Part shown: piece after piece, positions 25,601-39,473 of the stretch
Layout: the number at the start of each line of letters is the position of its first letter
Position numbering within the stretch: position 1 is the first letter of the stretch
Assembly: GCA_914767715.1 (NCBI GenBank)
Contig: OU612066.1
Coordinates: 28,616,283-28,680,282 of the forward strand
DNA from: Membranipora membranacea
Taxonomy: Eukaryota > Bryozoa > Gymnolaemata > Cheilostomatida > Membraniporidae
DNA length: 64,000 nt
Direction: 5' to 3'
The notes under the pieces: model-generated
The model's database searches: none
What the model was told of the DNA's origin: nothing
Seen by the model: the letters and a program-made list of their open reading frames with translations, nothing else
Translations under genes and position numbers: made by a program

Positions 25601-28600
25601 ATAAAAGATTCCAAAAACTGACATGGCTGCCTCAGAGGTGTCTTGTAAACATTATTCAGTTGAGAGTTTGATATGAACCATTGTACCTGCACCATATTGT
25701 CCTAAATAATCCTCCTCAAAGAAGATTAAATCAAAATAGCACAACACCATGACATGACGTCATGCTGAAACCAATATTCTCAGAATCAGTGTTCGATTAG
25801 CTTTCCAACAATATATAAAATGTCCAATTCCATCAATGTTGGTATCATAACCTATTTGTACAAATATTCAAGTCAGAATCATGAGGTTTGAAAAATATTG
25901 CAATATGAAATCTGAGTCAGACTACTAACGATGTGTCAGTGAAAGAGTTTTTGAAAAGGGACAAGTAGTTACTGAGAAACTGAAAAGGCGATATATCATG
26001 TTATTAACTCTTGCTTGCATTTAATCCTTAGTTGAGGAAGATTATTATTATATGAAGTCTACCTGATCACAACTCTGTCCTCTCTTGGAGAGTTCAATTT
26101 GCTGTTGCAGGAGGGAAAGCCTCTAGGTGTATGAGAGTTCGGACTTGCCATCTTCAATGGACAATTTGTGCCAGTATTGTAATGAGTTGGCCCTTGACTG
26201 TTATAGTAGGGAGCTTCCAAGCAACAGCTCCATTCTACCCTTTTAAATGGATACAGAAAATAACATTGTCACATCATTATTTGATTAAGCATTCATAATG
26301 AATTACATTACCAAACTGGTGCTCAGTAAAAGTTCCCACTATTGGCGATTGAACACAATATGCCTTTACTAAACAATTTGCTCTTCACATCTCAGATGGA
26401 TCAAACAGCTTCCATACACCTTGAAATGTGAGAATTTTACCTGTATATTCCGCCCCAGCCTTTGTACTCTTGCAGTTGTCCCTGACGAAATAACAGAGGT
26501 TCCAGAGTAATATCATTGGGGCTACCTAGAAATATTTGTTTTCCACCCTTTATGGCAACCAAGAGCTGAGGTTCCCTTTTGAAGGCAAATATACCCTGCA
26601 AATAAATGATGCAAGTCTCTGAAAATTGTTCTATTCTCGTGTTTTATAACAATGAGAGGAAATCACCTACAAGACCACATGACCACACAAGGACTTGAAC
26701 ACTTGATCAATTGACAACATGATCCCCTTCCCCTCGAGAATGAGTTCATTGTCTTACACCACATTACGTATTACTATAATGACCAACCGACCACACTACC
26801 CGACAACATGACCGCGGGACTATCTGCCAACCTGAACCCCTAATCAGGTGACCAATATGACAACATGAGCAAATGGCTACATGATATAGACATAGACATA
26901 GATATATGGCAAGAAATCTATACTACTGTGTCAGTAGCATTAGTGTTATCATTGACTTGCTGTCCACATACCAGGCTTTCATTGATAACTCCATCAAATC
27001 TGACCGGATTTGGACTTGGCAAAAGTAATTTTTGAGGGAAAAGTTACATCAAGTTGATAACACGGTTTTGCTTATGTTAAGCAATCGTCAAACGAAAAAT
27101 CTGATAAAAATCAATGGAGTTTTCAGCATTGCTTTAACTCAATCCAATGCTGTTGCATCATTCATCAACTATCAAGTGCCTCACTTCAGCTGTAGATGGA
27201 GTTTTGTCTAGGTCTATTGTTTAGCGATAATTATAGCAAATGAATGTGATGTATTCAGTGATTACTTACACATGTAACTACCTGATCTTAAGTGCTATAT
27301 TGCCTCATTATTGTTTGTATTTTTATTTAGGCAGCAGATGTATACTGTGATTTTCTTCACCAAAAAAAATGTACCATCAAGCATACTAGCACCAAACCAT
27401 CAGCCATTGTTTATATTCATACCCGCACTATGTAGCAATTTTTTGGGCAGCCCTCATCATTCAAGTTTTGGTGGGTAATCTTAAATTCCATAACTGCAAT
27501 GATGTACTCCGTATCTTTCAGCGATCTCTGCATGCCATGTTTTCTACCATCAACAGCGAAACGGCTGTTAAGAGAAATTTATAATTATATAATTATGTTC
27601 ATTGCCTTTCTTGCAGTACAGTACTAAGAGTGATATGATCACAGCGCACTGAACACATACAAAGAAAACAAGTTCTGCGTTATAAAATGTCTTTAGTGAG
27701 GAGGGATCTTAACAACTAAACAGGGTCAAGAATCAATTTGGGAATGAAAAAAGATGTATTTTTAGCCAGAATGAATGAAGGTTTTTTGCATGGGTGTGTA
27801 AATTGAGTCCCCCCAACTCACTCAAGACCGCTAACAATATTGCACCACCCTTCTATATCTCACCTGTTGATTCAAACTGACATACACCACAATTGGGACA
27901 AAAAAAGGTTTGAGTTAACTTCTCTCATGCAAGTTTTTTTGGGGGCCTATTATGAACAATGGAGAAAAGGAAAATATTTATGCTGGACATGATGAGAATG
28001 TTTCATAAAGTCAGCCATCGAGAAATAAAGTAAAAAAATACAGTGGGGTCCCAAGCTATCTTTCTAAATATTTAGAGTTGTCTTTGCGATGTTATTATTT
28101 CATTCTGCACCTGATCTCATATGGAAATTTTGTTGATATAACAAGAGCTAATGTTTGGTGAGATCAGACATTATGTCTGTGGATCTTTGGCCATAACAAG
28201 GATGACCGACAATACAAAGATTTTATGGAAGATAAAATAATATTAAACAGAACTAAGAAAATAAGGTCCACAAGTAGGCCTGCTCTGACTGGATATTTGG
28301 TAACAAATAAAGTACTATGGTGAAAAAATCTGACAAGGAAGCATTACCTGCAGGTCAGAATCAATATCAATATCCATTTCAGCCATACTAACAAAGCAAC
28401 TACTGTAAAGAGACATGCTCACCTGTTCAGAGCAAATCTTTGGAATCCAGTTGCTGTGTACAAGTGCTCTCGATCACCATACGGAGGGTACTGCTGTTCT
28501 CGGTAATTGAAACCGTATCTGTATTCATTATATCTGTCTTCTCCTGCATGAGCTGAGTTCATGCTGTATAGAGCCCCCTTTTGAAACTAAAGAATCATAA

Positions 28601-31600
28601 TGATGATGCTCATATTGTCAATCTGTCAAGAGCTGAAGTTGCCAAGATAATGATCACTCAATGGTAAAATTTCAAGAGAATTGAGTTCATTATAATTATT
28701 TTATTTATACCAACAAGCCAACTTTCTAGCCATACTTTTTCGATGTAGTTGCAATGGAAGGAAAGGTCGGCTTGACCGCAGATCAAACCAGCTGTTGGTA
28801 AGCTCATTAATTATTTCACTTTTAAATTTACTCTCCCAATTCAGGGGTGCTATGATTGTTTGTGAAATTATAGTAGGCTAAAACTTTCATTTGTGAGTGC
28901 TCTTTGACACTTTGTCAGCACCACCAATCTCAGGGCAGGATGAAACCAGCTACAAGATAAAGGAGCAGTTCAAAAAATAGCTGGTAGAGCACATTTATTT
29001 GGGATACAGCCTGGAGGCTATGTAGGTCTAGCTGTCACAGATATACACGCTCTGAATAGGAAAATTAATCATCTCTCAGACCCTCCAGCTGTGACAGAGA
29101 TTCAGGAAGCAATAAGTGTGACAATGAGCAAGAAGGCAGCTGGCCATGATGGTATACCTTCAGAGGGGAAGATCTGACACAGGCACTGTATGAATTATTC
29201 ACACTAAATGGGAGAGCGAAAGTCATTCCTTCAGACCTTCGGGATGCCACATTGTCGGATTATTCAAGTTGGGAAATGGAATACGGAATATACAGAGCAA
29301 CTTCTTTGTTGTATGCTGTAAAGATAATGGCATGGATAGCAGCAACCGGTTCGGAGGTTCAATAAGGTTTTAGAACCAATTGTAGAATAGTAGAAATTAT
29401 GTTGTTACGTGGTTTAAGAGAATAGAATAGAACAGAAGAGAAATATAATTATGGGTTTCATTATCTTAATCAAGGCATTTAACACTGTCTATTGACCTCA
29501 CTGAACAAAATATAGCAGGAAATTGACTTGAAAAGCCAACAACATACTTTGCGTCCTTCATGCTAGCATGAAGGCCTCCAGTGGTTGTGGACGGTGGGCT
29601 TTCCAAGGATTTCGGAGGGAACACTGGTAAGAAGCAAGGTTGAAGTATGATTCTTGGCTGCTCTTCTCCATTTACTCAGACAGAACATGCCAGCTGATAT
29701 AAAACTTAATTCCAGTAAAGCAACAGACAAAAATGCCATTTTTGCTTTAACGCTATGAATGCTTTCAACAATGCGTACACATCACTGGGACAGTAACCAT
29801 TGGTCACCCTGGAAACAACCTAGAGTCTGAACTGATTTTTGCTTGTTTTAGGTATTACACTGATGGTAGCAGCAACAAGTTCAATATTTTTTCATGTACA
29901 GAGTCAAGAGGAAAAAGAATTCATAGTGGGCCCCAGGTGTGTCATAACATGTCTACAAATTGGGTCTGGCCCTTAAGGCAGCCGATAACTCACTGCACTG
30001 TGCTTCCGATTGTGGGAGTGATAAGACCCCCTGAATTTATAATCAACCAGGCACTTACACTTTTGCCTGACATTAGAAAAATCTTCTCATTTACACAAAG
30101 CTGTAAAACTGCACCATTATATTAGCAAATCTTTATTCAGCTGCAAAGGTAGTCTCCTCACCTGTTATTTCTTGCTCAAACAATCATTGACTGACTTGGA
30201 ATGTATAATTTGGCAAGCACCCTATTTGAATAAAAATCAGACGATAGATGACAGTAATTGTTAAATGAAGTTCCTCAGTGCATTGTAGAACCTACCTCAA
30301 TGTTGCAGTCTAAATTGTCTTTATAAGCATCAAACCGAACAATTGGCTTGACATTCACCAATGTCCTATAGTCAAACACAGGCATCGAGTGAACGTCCCA
30401 GCCCATATTCCTGCGGTATACTTGTGGGTAGCCGCATATTGAATTTTCCTCTCTTATATCTGTGAACTGCACAAAAATACAACATCTCTATTGATATTAA
30501 CTGCAACTTTAGCGCCTGTTGAATTGAAGTAATTACAAGGTTAAGATGTACCTTTCTTGATTGATGAATTTGAAGGTAATCAGAAATTCGTTTGAGTAAA
30601 AACTATTTTGTGGAGCATAGAGCATATGGAGCAGGGGTTGCACGGACTAATCATGTTTACGAGGACAAGCAAGACCTATGTCTATCCATGCTTAACATCC
30701 TGAAGCAGTCAAGCGTGTTATGTACGATGTTGATATGAGAACAACTAAAAATGGTGATGACTAGCAGCGTATGATAAAGTCATAGTTAATCCACGACATT
30801 GGACTTCCTAGTTGTGTTGGCTTATCACACTTCAAGATTGTCGGAATTGATAACAGACCGACAACTTCGATATTGACAGAATATCTAGGCAAAATACGAA
30901 AACATAAATCATGAAATTCGAAATCAACTTATAAAAGCTTGTAAAATTTGAAGGAGATAATTTAAAATGATTCTTTGGGATGCGTCCTTCTTATTTTGAT
31001 TTAAAAAAAACACCACAGATCATCCCATTTCAGAAGAAGTATGACGAGTTTCAATATGTTGTTTTCCCTTTTTGATGAATTTGAAACAGCTTGGTGAGTG
31101 CTAGATGTTAAATGTGAGACGTTTATATCTGCTTTTGATCTTCAATGGGCAAAATTTATAACTCAAAATGGTGTGACCCTCATTTCTATGTAGGAAGATA
31201 ACAAACAAAGTTAAAAGTCAGATTGATATGAGCGAAATTCAACTATAACTTACTCGAATCAGTGATTTATGAATGTCAGATTCATTGGTTACAGCACAGT
31301 GCAAATGTGAGCCGTACCTTCCATATTTGCTGTTCTCATGTACGAGCGGTCCGGGTTCGAATGTGTCCGGAATGAAGAAGAAATTGGCTACCGCTGACCG
31401 AACTGATAAATAATAATTAAAGAACCTGCAGAAGCATTTAATTATTATAATTGTTAATGTACACTGTATTTTTTACTACATCAATTAGGCTATAGCTTTT
31501 GTATTACAACTCATTTGTTGCGACCAATTTATTGCAACTTGTTTCGAAAGAGAATTTGTGTTCATTGCTTCCTATAATAAGAGGAAGCTAGTAGAACAGT

Positions 31601-34600
31601 ATCAAAAGTATATAATAATATTGAACGGCAATGAAACAGTCAGATAGCACACAGCTAGAGCAGGGATTGCCGAACAAGAAGACTTAATCTCATGTCCACC
31701 AGCAAGAAAGACATAGCGAAACATCCGCAAAAAGCATACAATTAGACTGCCTCCCACAGGCACACCGCCAGGCCACCCAAGGAACCATACTGAGTACATG
31801 TCTCTACTCCCAAAAGGTGCTTTTTGTGCAGGTTGACACCAAGGCACAACAGGGTCTTCCTACCTTTGCTTGTTTTTGGCCTTTTTTGTAGATTGATTGT
31901 CGGATATGGTATTATAGTCGTGGTCTGACTTCAATAATAGTTCATAAATTTATTTGAAAAATGTTCTTAAAAATAGTTTTAAAGGGCAGTAAATGAATGA
32001 CATTCTCAAAGCCATTACATTCAAAGTCTTAAAAGGAGTTGAAACATGATCTCTGGGTTTTTATTTAGAACTACTACTACTAGACAGATTCAGAGGCTGT
32101 ACTTTGATATGTATCGAATATGAAGCTATATGAAGTTAGGAAGTTTCACTTTTCAATTTGTTCTCAACAGGGTGGTTAGGATTCATGACTCAACCAATAG
32201 TGTTTCGGCGGGCTGTAACAATCAGCGCCCAAAATGTCTTTCAATTAGAAACAGCCAAAATTTCAATCTGATCACTCTCATTCAGCGAGTGAGCGATACA
32301 TGCTAGGCTCTTGCCTTCAAATCACTCAATCATTGATCAAACTAATACATCTTGAGTAAGCGATTCAGGAGCGATTTTGTTTAATTGAAAGAGCAAGTGA
32401 GTGATAATTTTGGCCATGTGATAGTGATAACTTGCTTTAGTAAAGCAACGCTATTTATAATTGAAACCCCCTTGACAATTGTTTGTAACACTGCCATCAC
32501 ATTTTCTGAATCATTTGGTACATATGATATTAAGGTTATGATACCATACCTTGAAGCCCAGTTTTGTTTGTCTGGCTGCATTTTGTTTTAAAAAGGAATA
32601 TAATTGTTGACCCTGTATTGTTTTGGCTACATCGTTTGCTAATGCCTCACAATTTCACACCTCTATTTTGTTTACCAGGAATACCAGCTATTAGCGATTA
32701 CCACCATACAGAAAATTGACACAAACTGCGTTTGATTACACATGGAGATTCATTGCCATCCAATACAACAACCAAATTCCATATTTTGCACAGATAATTA
32801 GTGTGCGACTTAAAATTATTATTTGAGTCAAGGACGACGATACCTAAACATTTTGTTTCATTTTTCAGCTCAAGGGTGTTGGTATTCAGTTTGAAGAGAT
32901 GAATATTGGCACTTATAGCTTTTCTCAGGGATTTAAGAATAACCTGAATAGTTTTAGAATAGGTACATTCAAATTTATTGTTCAATTCTTGTCTCAATCT
33001 GTCTGTTACAAATATAAAACTCACTGCCAACTGGATCTGTAGGATTTGGCGGATATATGGTAATGAGCGGGTTATCTTCACTAATGCGGGTCACGTAACC
33101 TTCATGTCCTCTCCGGTTATACCCAGTCTCACACCCAATCAGTTGTTGCTGCAAGTAAAGAAATTGACAGTCTTGATGAATAAGAGGAAAAAGAGCCCTC
33201 TCTATCATTAGGTAGGTAGAATATACAAATAACAAAGAAGCTTCGGGTCGATAACAGGGTCATCAAGATATATTGTTGGCCTCCAATTGTTAAAGTTACA
33301 TTTCTTATTCAACAAGGCTCGTGAGAAAAACTGTTTCGAAACCATGATTTAAAGAGCTTGAACATGAGCCTAGCGACCTTATTTGTCGGAAAAAAATGTT
33401 GTTTTATTAATTAATTGTCTCATATCAAAGAAATTGTTTTGGTATTACAAAATGTCCTATTTTAAACTGCACTTATCCTATAATTGCTGCAGTACAGCTT
33501 TTAATAACCAACCATACTTATTTGCATAACAATAGATTTAAACTCAGACCATCATACCATTTTTATAAACAACAGTGTCATTTGAGTTGCCAACCTGGCA
33601 CATCCGTAACAAAGAACTTAAACTTTTTACCTTATACCTTTACACCTTCTCCTATTCTATTTTATGGAGTTTTAAGCCTACACTATTTGATACAACATGT
33701 GATAAATTTGTTATATTTGATATAGATGATTCTTGACTTTATTACAATTTGATGTAAAACTCTAATGACAACGTTAATTATGTAAACAAACACTGCAGTG
33801 CCACCTTTTCAATGTTCAATGCTCATAATTGTTCGTTAATTTGTAGATAATCCACTCAATGACTTCTCAATTAAATCACTCACAACAGATTCTGTGATCT
33901 CAATATACTATCTGATTAATACTTAGCGGCTGAATAAACTAATGTTTGTAAGTTCATAATTATTGCCAGCTTTTATCCAATCTGTTCTATTTTTATGTCA
34001 CAAGCCTTCTATTTATACACTGTTATCAATGTCATGTCATTTTGCTAATTGACCTATTTACACACACGCACACGTTTTAATCATACTTTCCTTATTATAC
34101 AGGGTACACTAATAATAATAAAAGCAAGAAATCACATCACTCTGCTATTGTTGCCATCATTCGGCCCTCAGCATTAATTCCAGTACAGAAATGTTGACCG
34201 AAATTAGGAGTCTTAATGATGATGACACTTGTGCAGAGCAAAGAAAGTGTCCTGAACTAAAACTATCATTATTCAGTGCCCGCGCATTTAAATGACTCAC
34301 CATTCCAATTTTCATCTCAAACTTGTGAGTCACGTGGTAAACTTGCCTTCCAGGAAAGGTAGGAGCAGGCTTTAATTTCCCCACATTTTTGGTATTCTCC
34401 AAATGGCATTTGTTGCGTACATCGTTCACACATTCAAAGGTCTCATAACTTTTCAAAATATCTAAAAACAGCAACAATGGAAAGTTTGTGACCATTGTGA
34501 CTACACAGTACGAGTACCAACACACAAAATCAATATAAATCACAGTCAAGGATATCGTTTTTGCTTTCCTGATCAGAATCATCAAATATTTCCATACTGT

Positions 34601-37600
34601 ACAGTTGTCATTATGAATCTACGACATCCTCTCTGATATAGTACACAATGGGACACAATGAGAACAAATGCATTTTGCTCAAACGTGAGTTCCCTACATT
34701 TGAGATCACGGAATGAGCTCGATTGACTGCTCCTGAAAGTCCAATGCACCACATGAGATTACCTTCCACATATGAAATGTTGAGTGATGTTTCAGGAGGC
34801 GGGAAGAATGGGAGGTCATCAGGATAAAATGAGCTAGCAATATCTGACAGAAAGTATCTATCCTTCGAACTGATTCCTTTCCTAAATTCATCAGACAGTC
34901 CAGGAGAATTAAATTTCCTTCTGAGTGGACAAGTGTTAACATCTCTGTGATCTACAAGATACATGTTATTATTTGGTTGAACAAACAGTGAATGAGCTCA
35001 TAGTAATAATGCGGTATCGTCAATGCAGCTCGACTGACTATACTTGTTGAAGCATTTGTATTGGCTGACGCTAAACAGGTTAAGGAGCCAATACAGGGTA
35101 GCCTTGAGAAAATGAATAAGCTAATTGAACTAGTCAAAGTGTTGGAAGTAGATAGGAAGAATATCTTGTCTCTTCTTAGCATGTTTCCTGCAATCCATAG
35201 CAACATCTGCACAGAATGAAAGTTTTAAATTACCTGAATGAAACCAATCTGTCACACCTTGATAACTTCCGAATTCAAGCACATCAAACTATTACAACAC
35301 ATTAGAAAGGTGACATGTAATAGGAAAATTACATCCCTCAAAACAAAGTATGAGAAACCCACCGGTGTCACACCTTACACCTGAAAGCATGAAGATTGCC
35401 TTTGTTTGCCAATTTTGGGAGGTAGCTTTCTGTTGAGATCCAAACAGAACATACTGAATTGGTAATATATTAGTTTCTGCGCTTGACAAGGTACCAGTAT
35501 CAACAGTGTACCCTTGTGCATCTGCTCCACAATTGCAATAACCTACAAATGCAGACTTTCCCAATTAAAGATAAAATTTGCTTCCCAGGAAGGACATTGT
35601 TTAATTCAATGAAAACATCTGCATTCTCGAAGGGGAAAAGGAGATAATAAATATGCAAAAAATGAAAGTGAAAATTCTTTTCTGCATGTTTATTGATAGT
35701 AATTGACATGAAGAATTAAAATATCAAAAAGACATCGATAACAATGAGGAGACTATCAGGTTTTAATACAAGATGGATGAAATACATTCACACTCAAAAG
35801 ACTCATACCATACCATCACTATAAGATCGAAAGTAATACATGATATTGCCTATCCGACTAATAACGTCTCACATCATACAAACAGAAATGGGAATTAAAT
35901 TTGATCATTGATCATACCTGACAGAGTAACTTAAGGCTCAGTGTGATTTATAGCTTTCTTCAAAGATTATTGTAGGGTATGTCTTGACAGCACCTACCTG
36001 ATTGTAGACATCCTTCATCAGTGTCAAAGCAGTCGCAGATCATCCTCCCTGCAGAGGAATATTTACTGTTGAAGGAATTATCTGATCTGTGACCTGATCT
36101 TTCAAATGGATAACCAACAAGCTCCCATGCACCAACAGGCATCCCAAAGCATCTGGAAAAACAAGATGATTCCATTAAGAAAAGGGCAACAGTTGAAGAG
36201 TTCACAATAGGGGGTCAGTTTACAATGGGAGACAGATTACAATATGCCCGTTTTTTGTTAAGTGTCCCCGGGAAAATTGAAAGACAATGAATCAGCAAAC
36301 ATAATTTGACAGTCGAATAGTCACAGTTTACTCGGATCGGGCATAGACCAACAGACAAACATTTTTGATGCATTGGCAGATGAATTCTGGACGGGACCGG
36401 GCAAGAAACTTTTACTGTCACCTCAATAATGTTTAACATTTCCATTTGCTGAAAATGTAAAGCAATCAATTTTGTTGACGAAATAACTGCAGTTGACCTA
36501 AACTGCTAGTTTCTCCAACATAATATCCACAGTGCCGGTTTTTATCTGACCAAAACCGCCACCTCTATCTTGTCGGAGTCACATTATAAATCAAATGCAA
36601 TGTTGTGTCTGACCAAAACCGCCGCCGCTGTAGCTGCACATCCTACTTGTATTCTCTTGAGTGGCGGTTTTGGACAACCAAAACAGCCAGTAAGGAATTG
36701 TTATTTCAGACAGGTGAGCACAACTCCCATCGTAAATAGACTGATCATGTGACATATAATATGCGTCATTTCCTCGAGACCCGAAACCTAGCCATACAAT
36801 AGGCAAGCATACATAGGCCTACATACATAGTCTTACCAACAAACGTAGTTAGTACATGGATACTACATGATTAATACAAATAATATACTAGTTTAGTATT
36901 ACTATAATAATATAGTGATGCCTGTCCTGTGGTTGACTTACATGATGATATGCTGGATGACCACATCCACAGCTGTTGTTGGCTTATCCCATGTTATAAC
37001 AGTCTCATAATTGGCAGCAACCATAGAATTCATAATCACTAGCCATGTTTCTATTTCCTAACTAATCAGAGTTTAATCGCAAGGAAATTACAAATAGTAT
37101 ATGCCATAATATGATCAGTCTATTTATGGTGGGAGTTGTGCTCACCTGTCTGAAATAAGAATACCTTATTGGCGGTTTCGGTGGACCAAAACCACTGTAG
37201 AAAAGCAAGTATGATGTGCAGCTACAGTGGCGGTTTTGGTCAGACCAAACATGCCATTTAATTTAGAAACTAACTAAGACAACATAGAGGTGGCGGTTCT
37301 TGTCTCGGTTTGGTTTTTAATTACAGGCACTGGAGAAATTATGTGGGTAAAATTGGCGGTCTCATTGAAATTATGTACAACTTCCTTCATAGCTATTGCA
37401 AATGGATATAGAAAATGTTGTAGGATATAATATCAGAAGTTTGAGGTCCTTTTGATTATGTTCATGCTTACATGAGAGTCCATTTCTGAGTACAGCTATG
37501 GTACTGAGGATCAGTGTCTAGATCAGGGAAGTAGAACTTGTTAATATAAGGAATGAGGACAGGATGTAGATGGCTTGTCATTATAGGAGGAGTGTTACTC

Positions 37601-39441
37601 AATCCATAGTATTCAAACTGGTGCTCACCTCTAGCTAACAGTGGATATGCCCTGCAATTTACAAGTGTGACACAGTTTGAGAGCTGCTATACTGACAGAT
37701 TCTCATAGGTAAAACATCAATTTAACGTTTCTTTTTGTATTAACTGAACATTTTTGAATAAGAATAACCCCAAAGAGGCTCAAATCTACAGTAATAACCA
37801 ATTTCAAGAACAACTGTGCCCCTGTGACAGATGTTTATTCAATATGGACCATAAAAGTGATGTCGCCATCAAGAAAAAAATCACTCACCTAGAGATGGGC
37901 ACATGCATTGAGAGTTGGGAGTCACACTCAACTATATGGTGAGTGAAGTTTGTTGTAACTGTATATGGTGTGTCCAGCTCTGCTGTTGTCCGGTCACATA
38001 ATGTATTAGATTTGACCAGCTGTGCACAAGTCATGAGCCTGACACTTTTTAGCTGTACACTCGGCTTTCCTGCTCAGGTAATATTATTTATCACCAATGA
38101 TTAAAAGTTCTAGGGTATATTTATATTGTGCAATTTGTCGGATTCCATCTTCCAACAACTAATGAGAGCCGACACATTGGCTTGTGTTTTCATTCTGATT
38201 CATATCTTCAACTCTTGTAATTATTTGCTGTAGTTGAGAAACAGCTTAGGTTACGTTGTTGAAGGTCCGAAAGGTAAACCCAGAACGGAAAACTCTTCTC
38301 AACCAACTTTCAAAAATTAATAATGTGTTAAAATTTGTCCTTTCATTTGAGGATATCGATATAACCAAATAACCTTTATATCTGCTTATTAAATTACAAA
38401 AATACCTACTTGTTATGATATTCCTAGTCAGTTTACAGCTCAGCTTTGGGATTAGATCATCTATTGTATTATTCGTACCTGAATATGAAGAAAAAAGTAT
38501 AAAACACACTGTTAAAGATCTACAACCTGAAATGTAAAAAAAATTGACCCAGTGAAATTATTTGATTCAATATCACTTGTCTGTTACGGTCAGAGATGGT
38601 GTTGATTAAATTTTGTCTCATGCCTATTTCAATCATGGTTGAGGTGGCAAACATTTCTTTCTCAATGAATTTCTTCACATCTTATTTAACTCATTTATTT
38701 TCTTTTTTTTGCGGCCTTCACAAATTGATCATGTTCATGCAGTCCTCTTTAGCTTATTACTGAGGCACCACAGCAAAGAGACAATAGCGTTTCTCATCAG
38801 GCTGCAGCATAAAATTTTACTATTACTGAGCAGCAAAACACCAGAATTGTTTTACAGGCCATTCAAGACTGATATGAAAGTGATAAAATGTTATAAATGG
38901 TCTTGAGAAACATAATTGTATCTTACTCACTCTTCCTGAGCTGGATATTGTCAGGGGGGTGAAAAGCTGTAAAACAACACTGTTATGAAATAACCCTTAT
39001 TCCGACCAAATGCAGCTTACCACCAATTAACTGAAGCCCAAAACTCTTTGTGCAAACTGCATGGATCGAATTTGTTGTGTGAGGGATTCCTGTTTTGTCA
39101 GTCCAAAACCATTTGTATTTCAAGGGATCACTGCATCTGAGTACCAGCTTCGATCCCGGTAAGTACTAGATAAAATACATGATAATCTAGCATGCTGTTT
39201 GTCATGAATACACATGGATGTCAGTAACACAGAAACTTTATATTATACATGAATTCCATTCCTTGTCCAGCATATTTTGCCATGTCGTGAAGTAGAAGTA
39301 GCTAAGTAACTCAACAAAAACAAAACTTTGTCAGTAAAACTCAACGTCCTTTCATAATACCTTCAGATATTACTTTTTGTTATAGTATTTTTCTGCACAT
39401 CAGGGAGATCATATACATTAGATGGGAATGCATTTTACATT

Positions 39442-39473
<32 letters not shown>

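Larger units (their letters stand above)
22536..26062. other. End of intron 19: repeats, no exon recognised
   Basis: Contains a SINE (23385-23520), a GGACGGACA-type degenerate minisatellite (24145-24330) and an inverted repeat pair (25035-25130 and 25752-25852). The 155-codon open stretch on the minus strand at 24049-24516 overlaps the minisatellite and is not considered a gene. Confidence 0.5.

Noticed and set aside
35120-35206. Possible extra exon of the receptor gene ([20 protein letters not shown])
   Set aside because: Good acceptor but no GT donor before a stop, and exon 10 joins exon 11 in phase without it.
36942-37057. Inclusion of the segment with [10 protein letters not shown] as a constitutive exon
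   Set aside because: No acceptor gives the phase-2 start required after exon 7; skipping keeps the frame.
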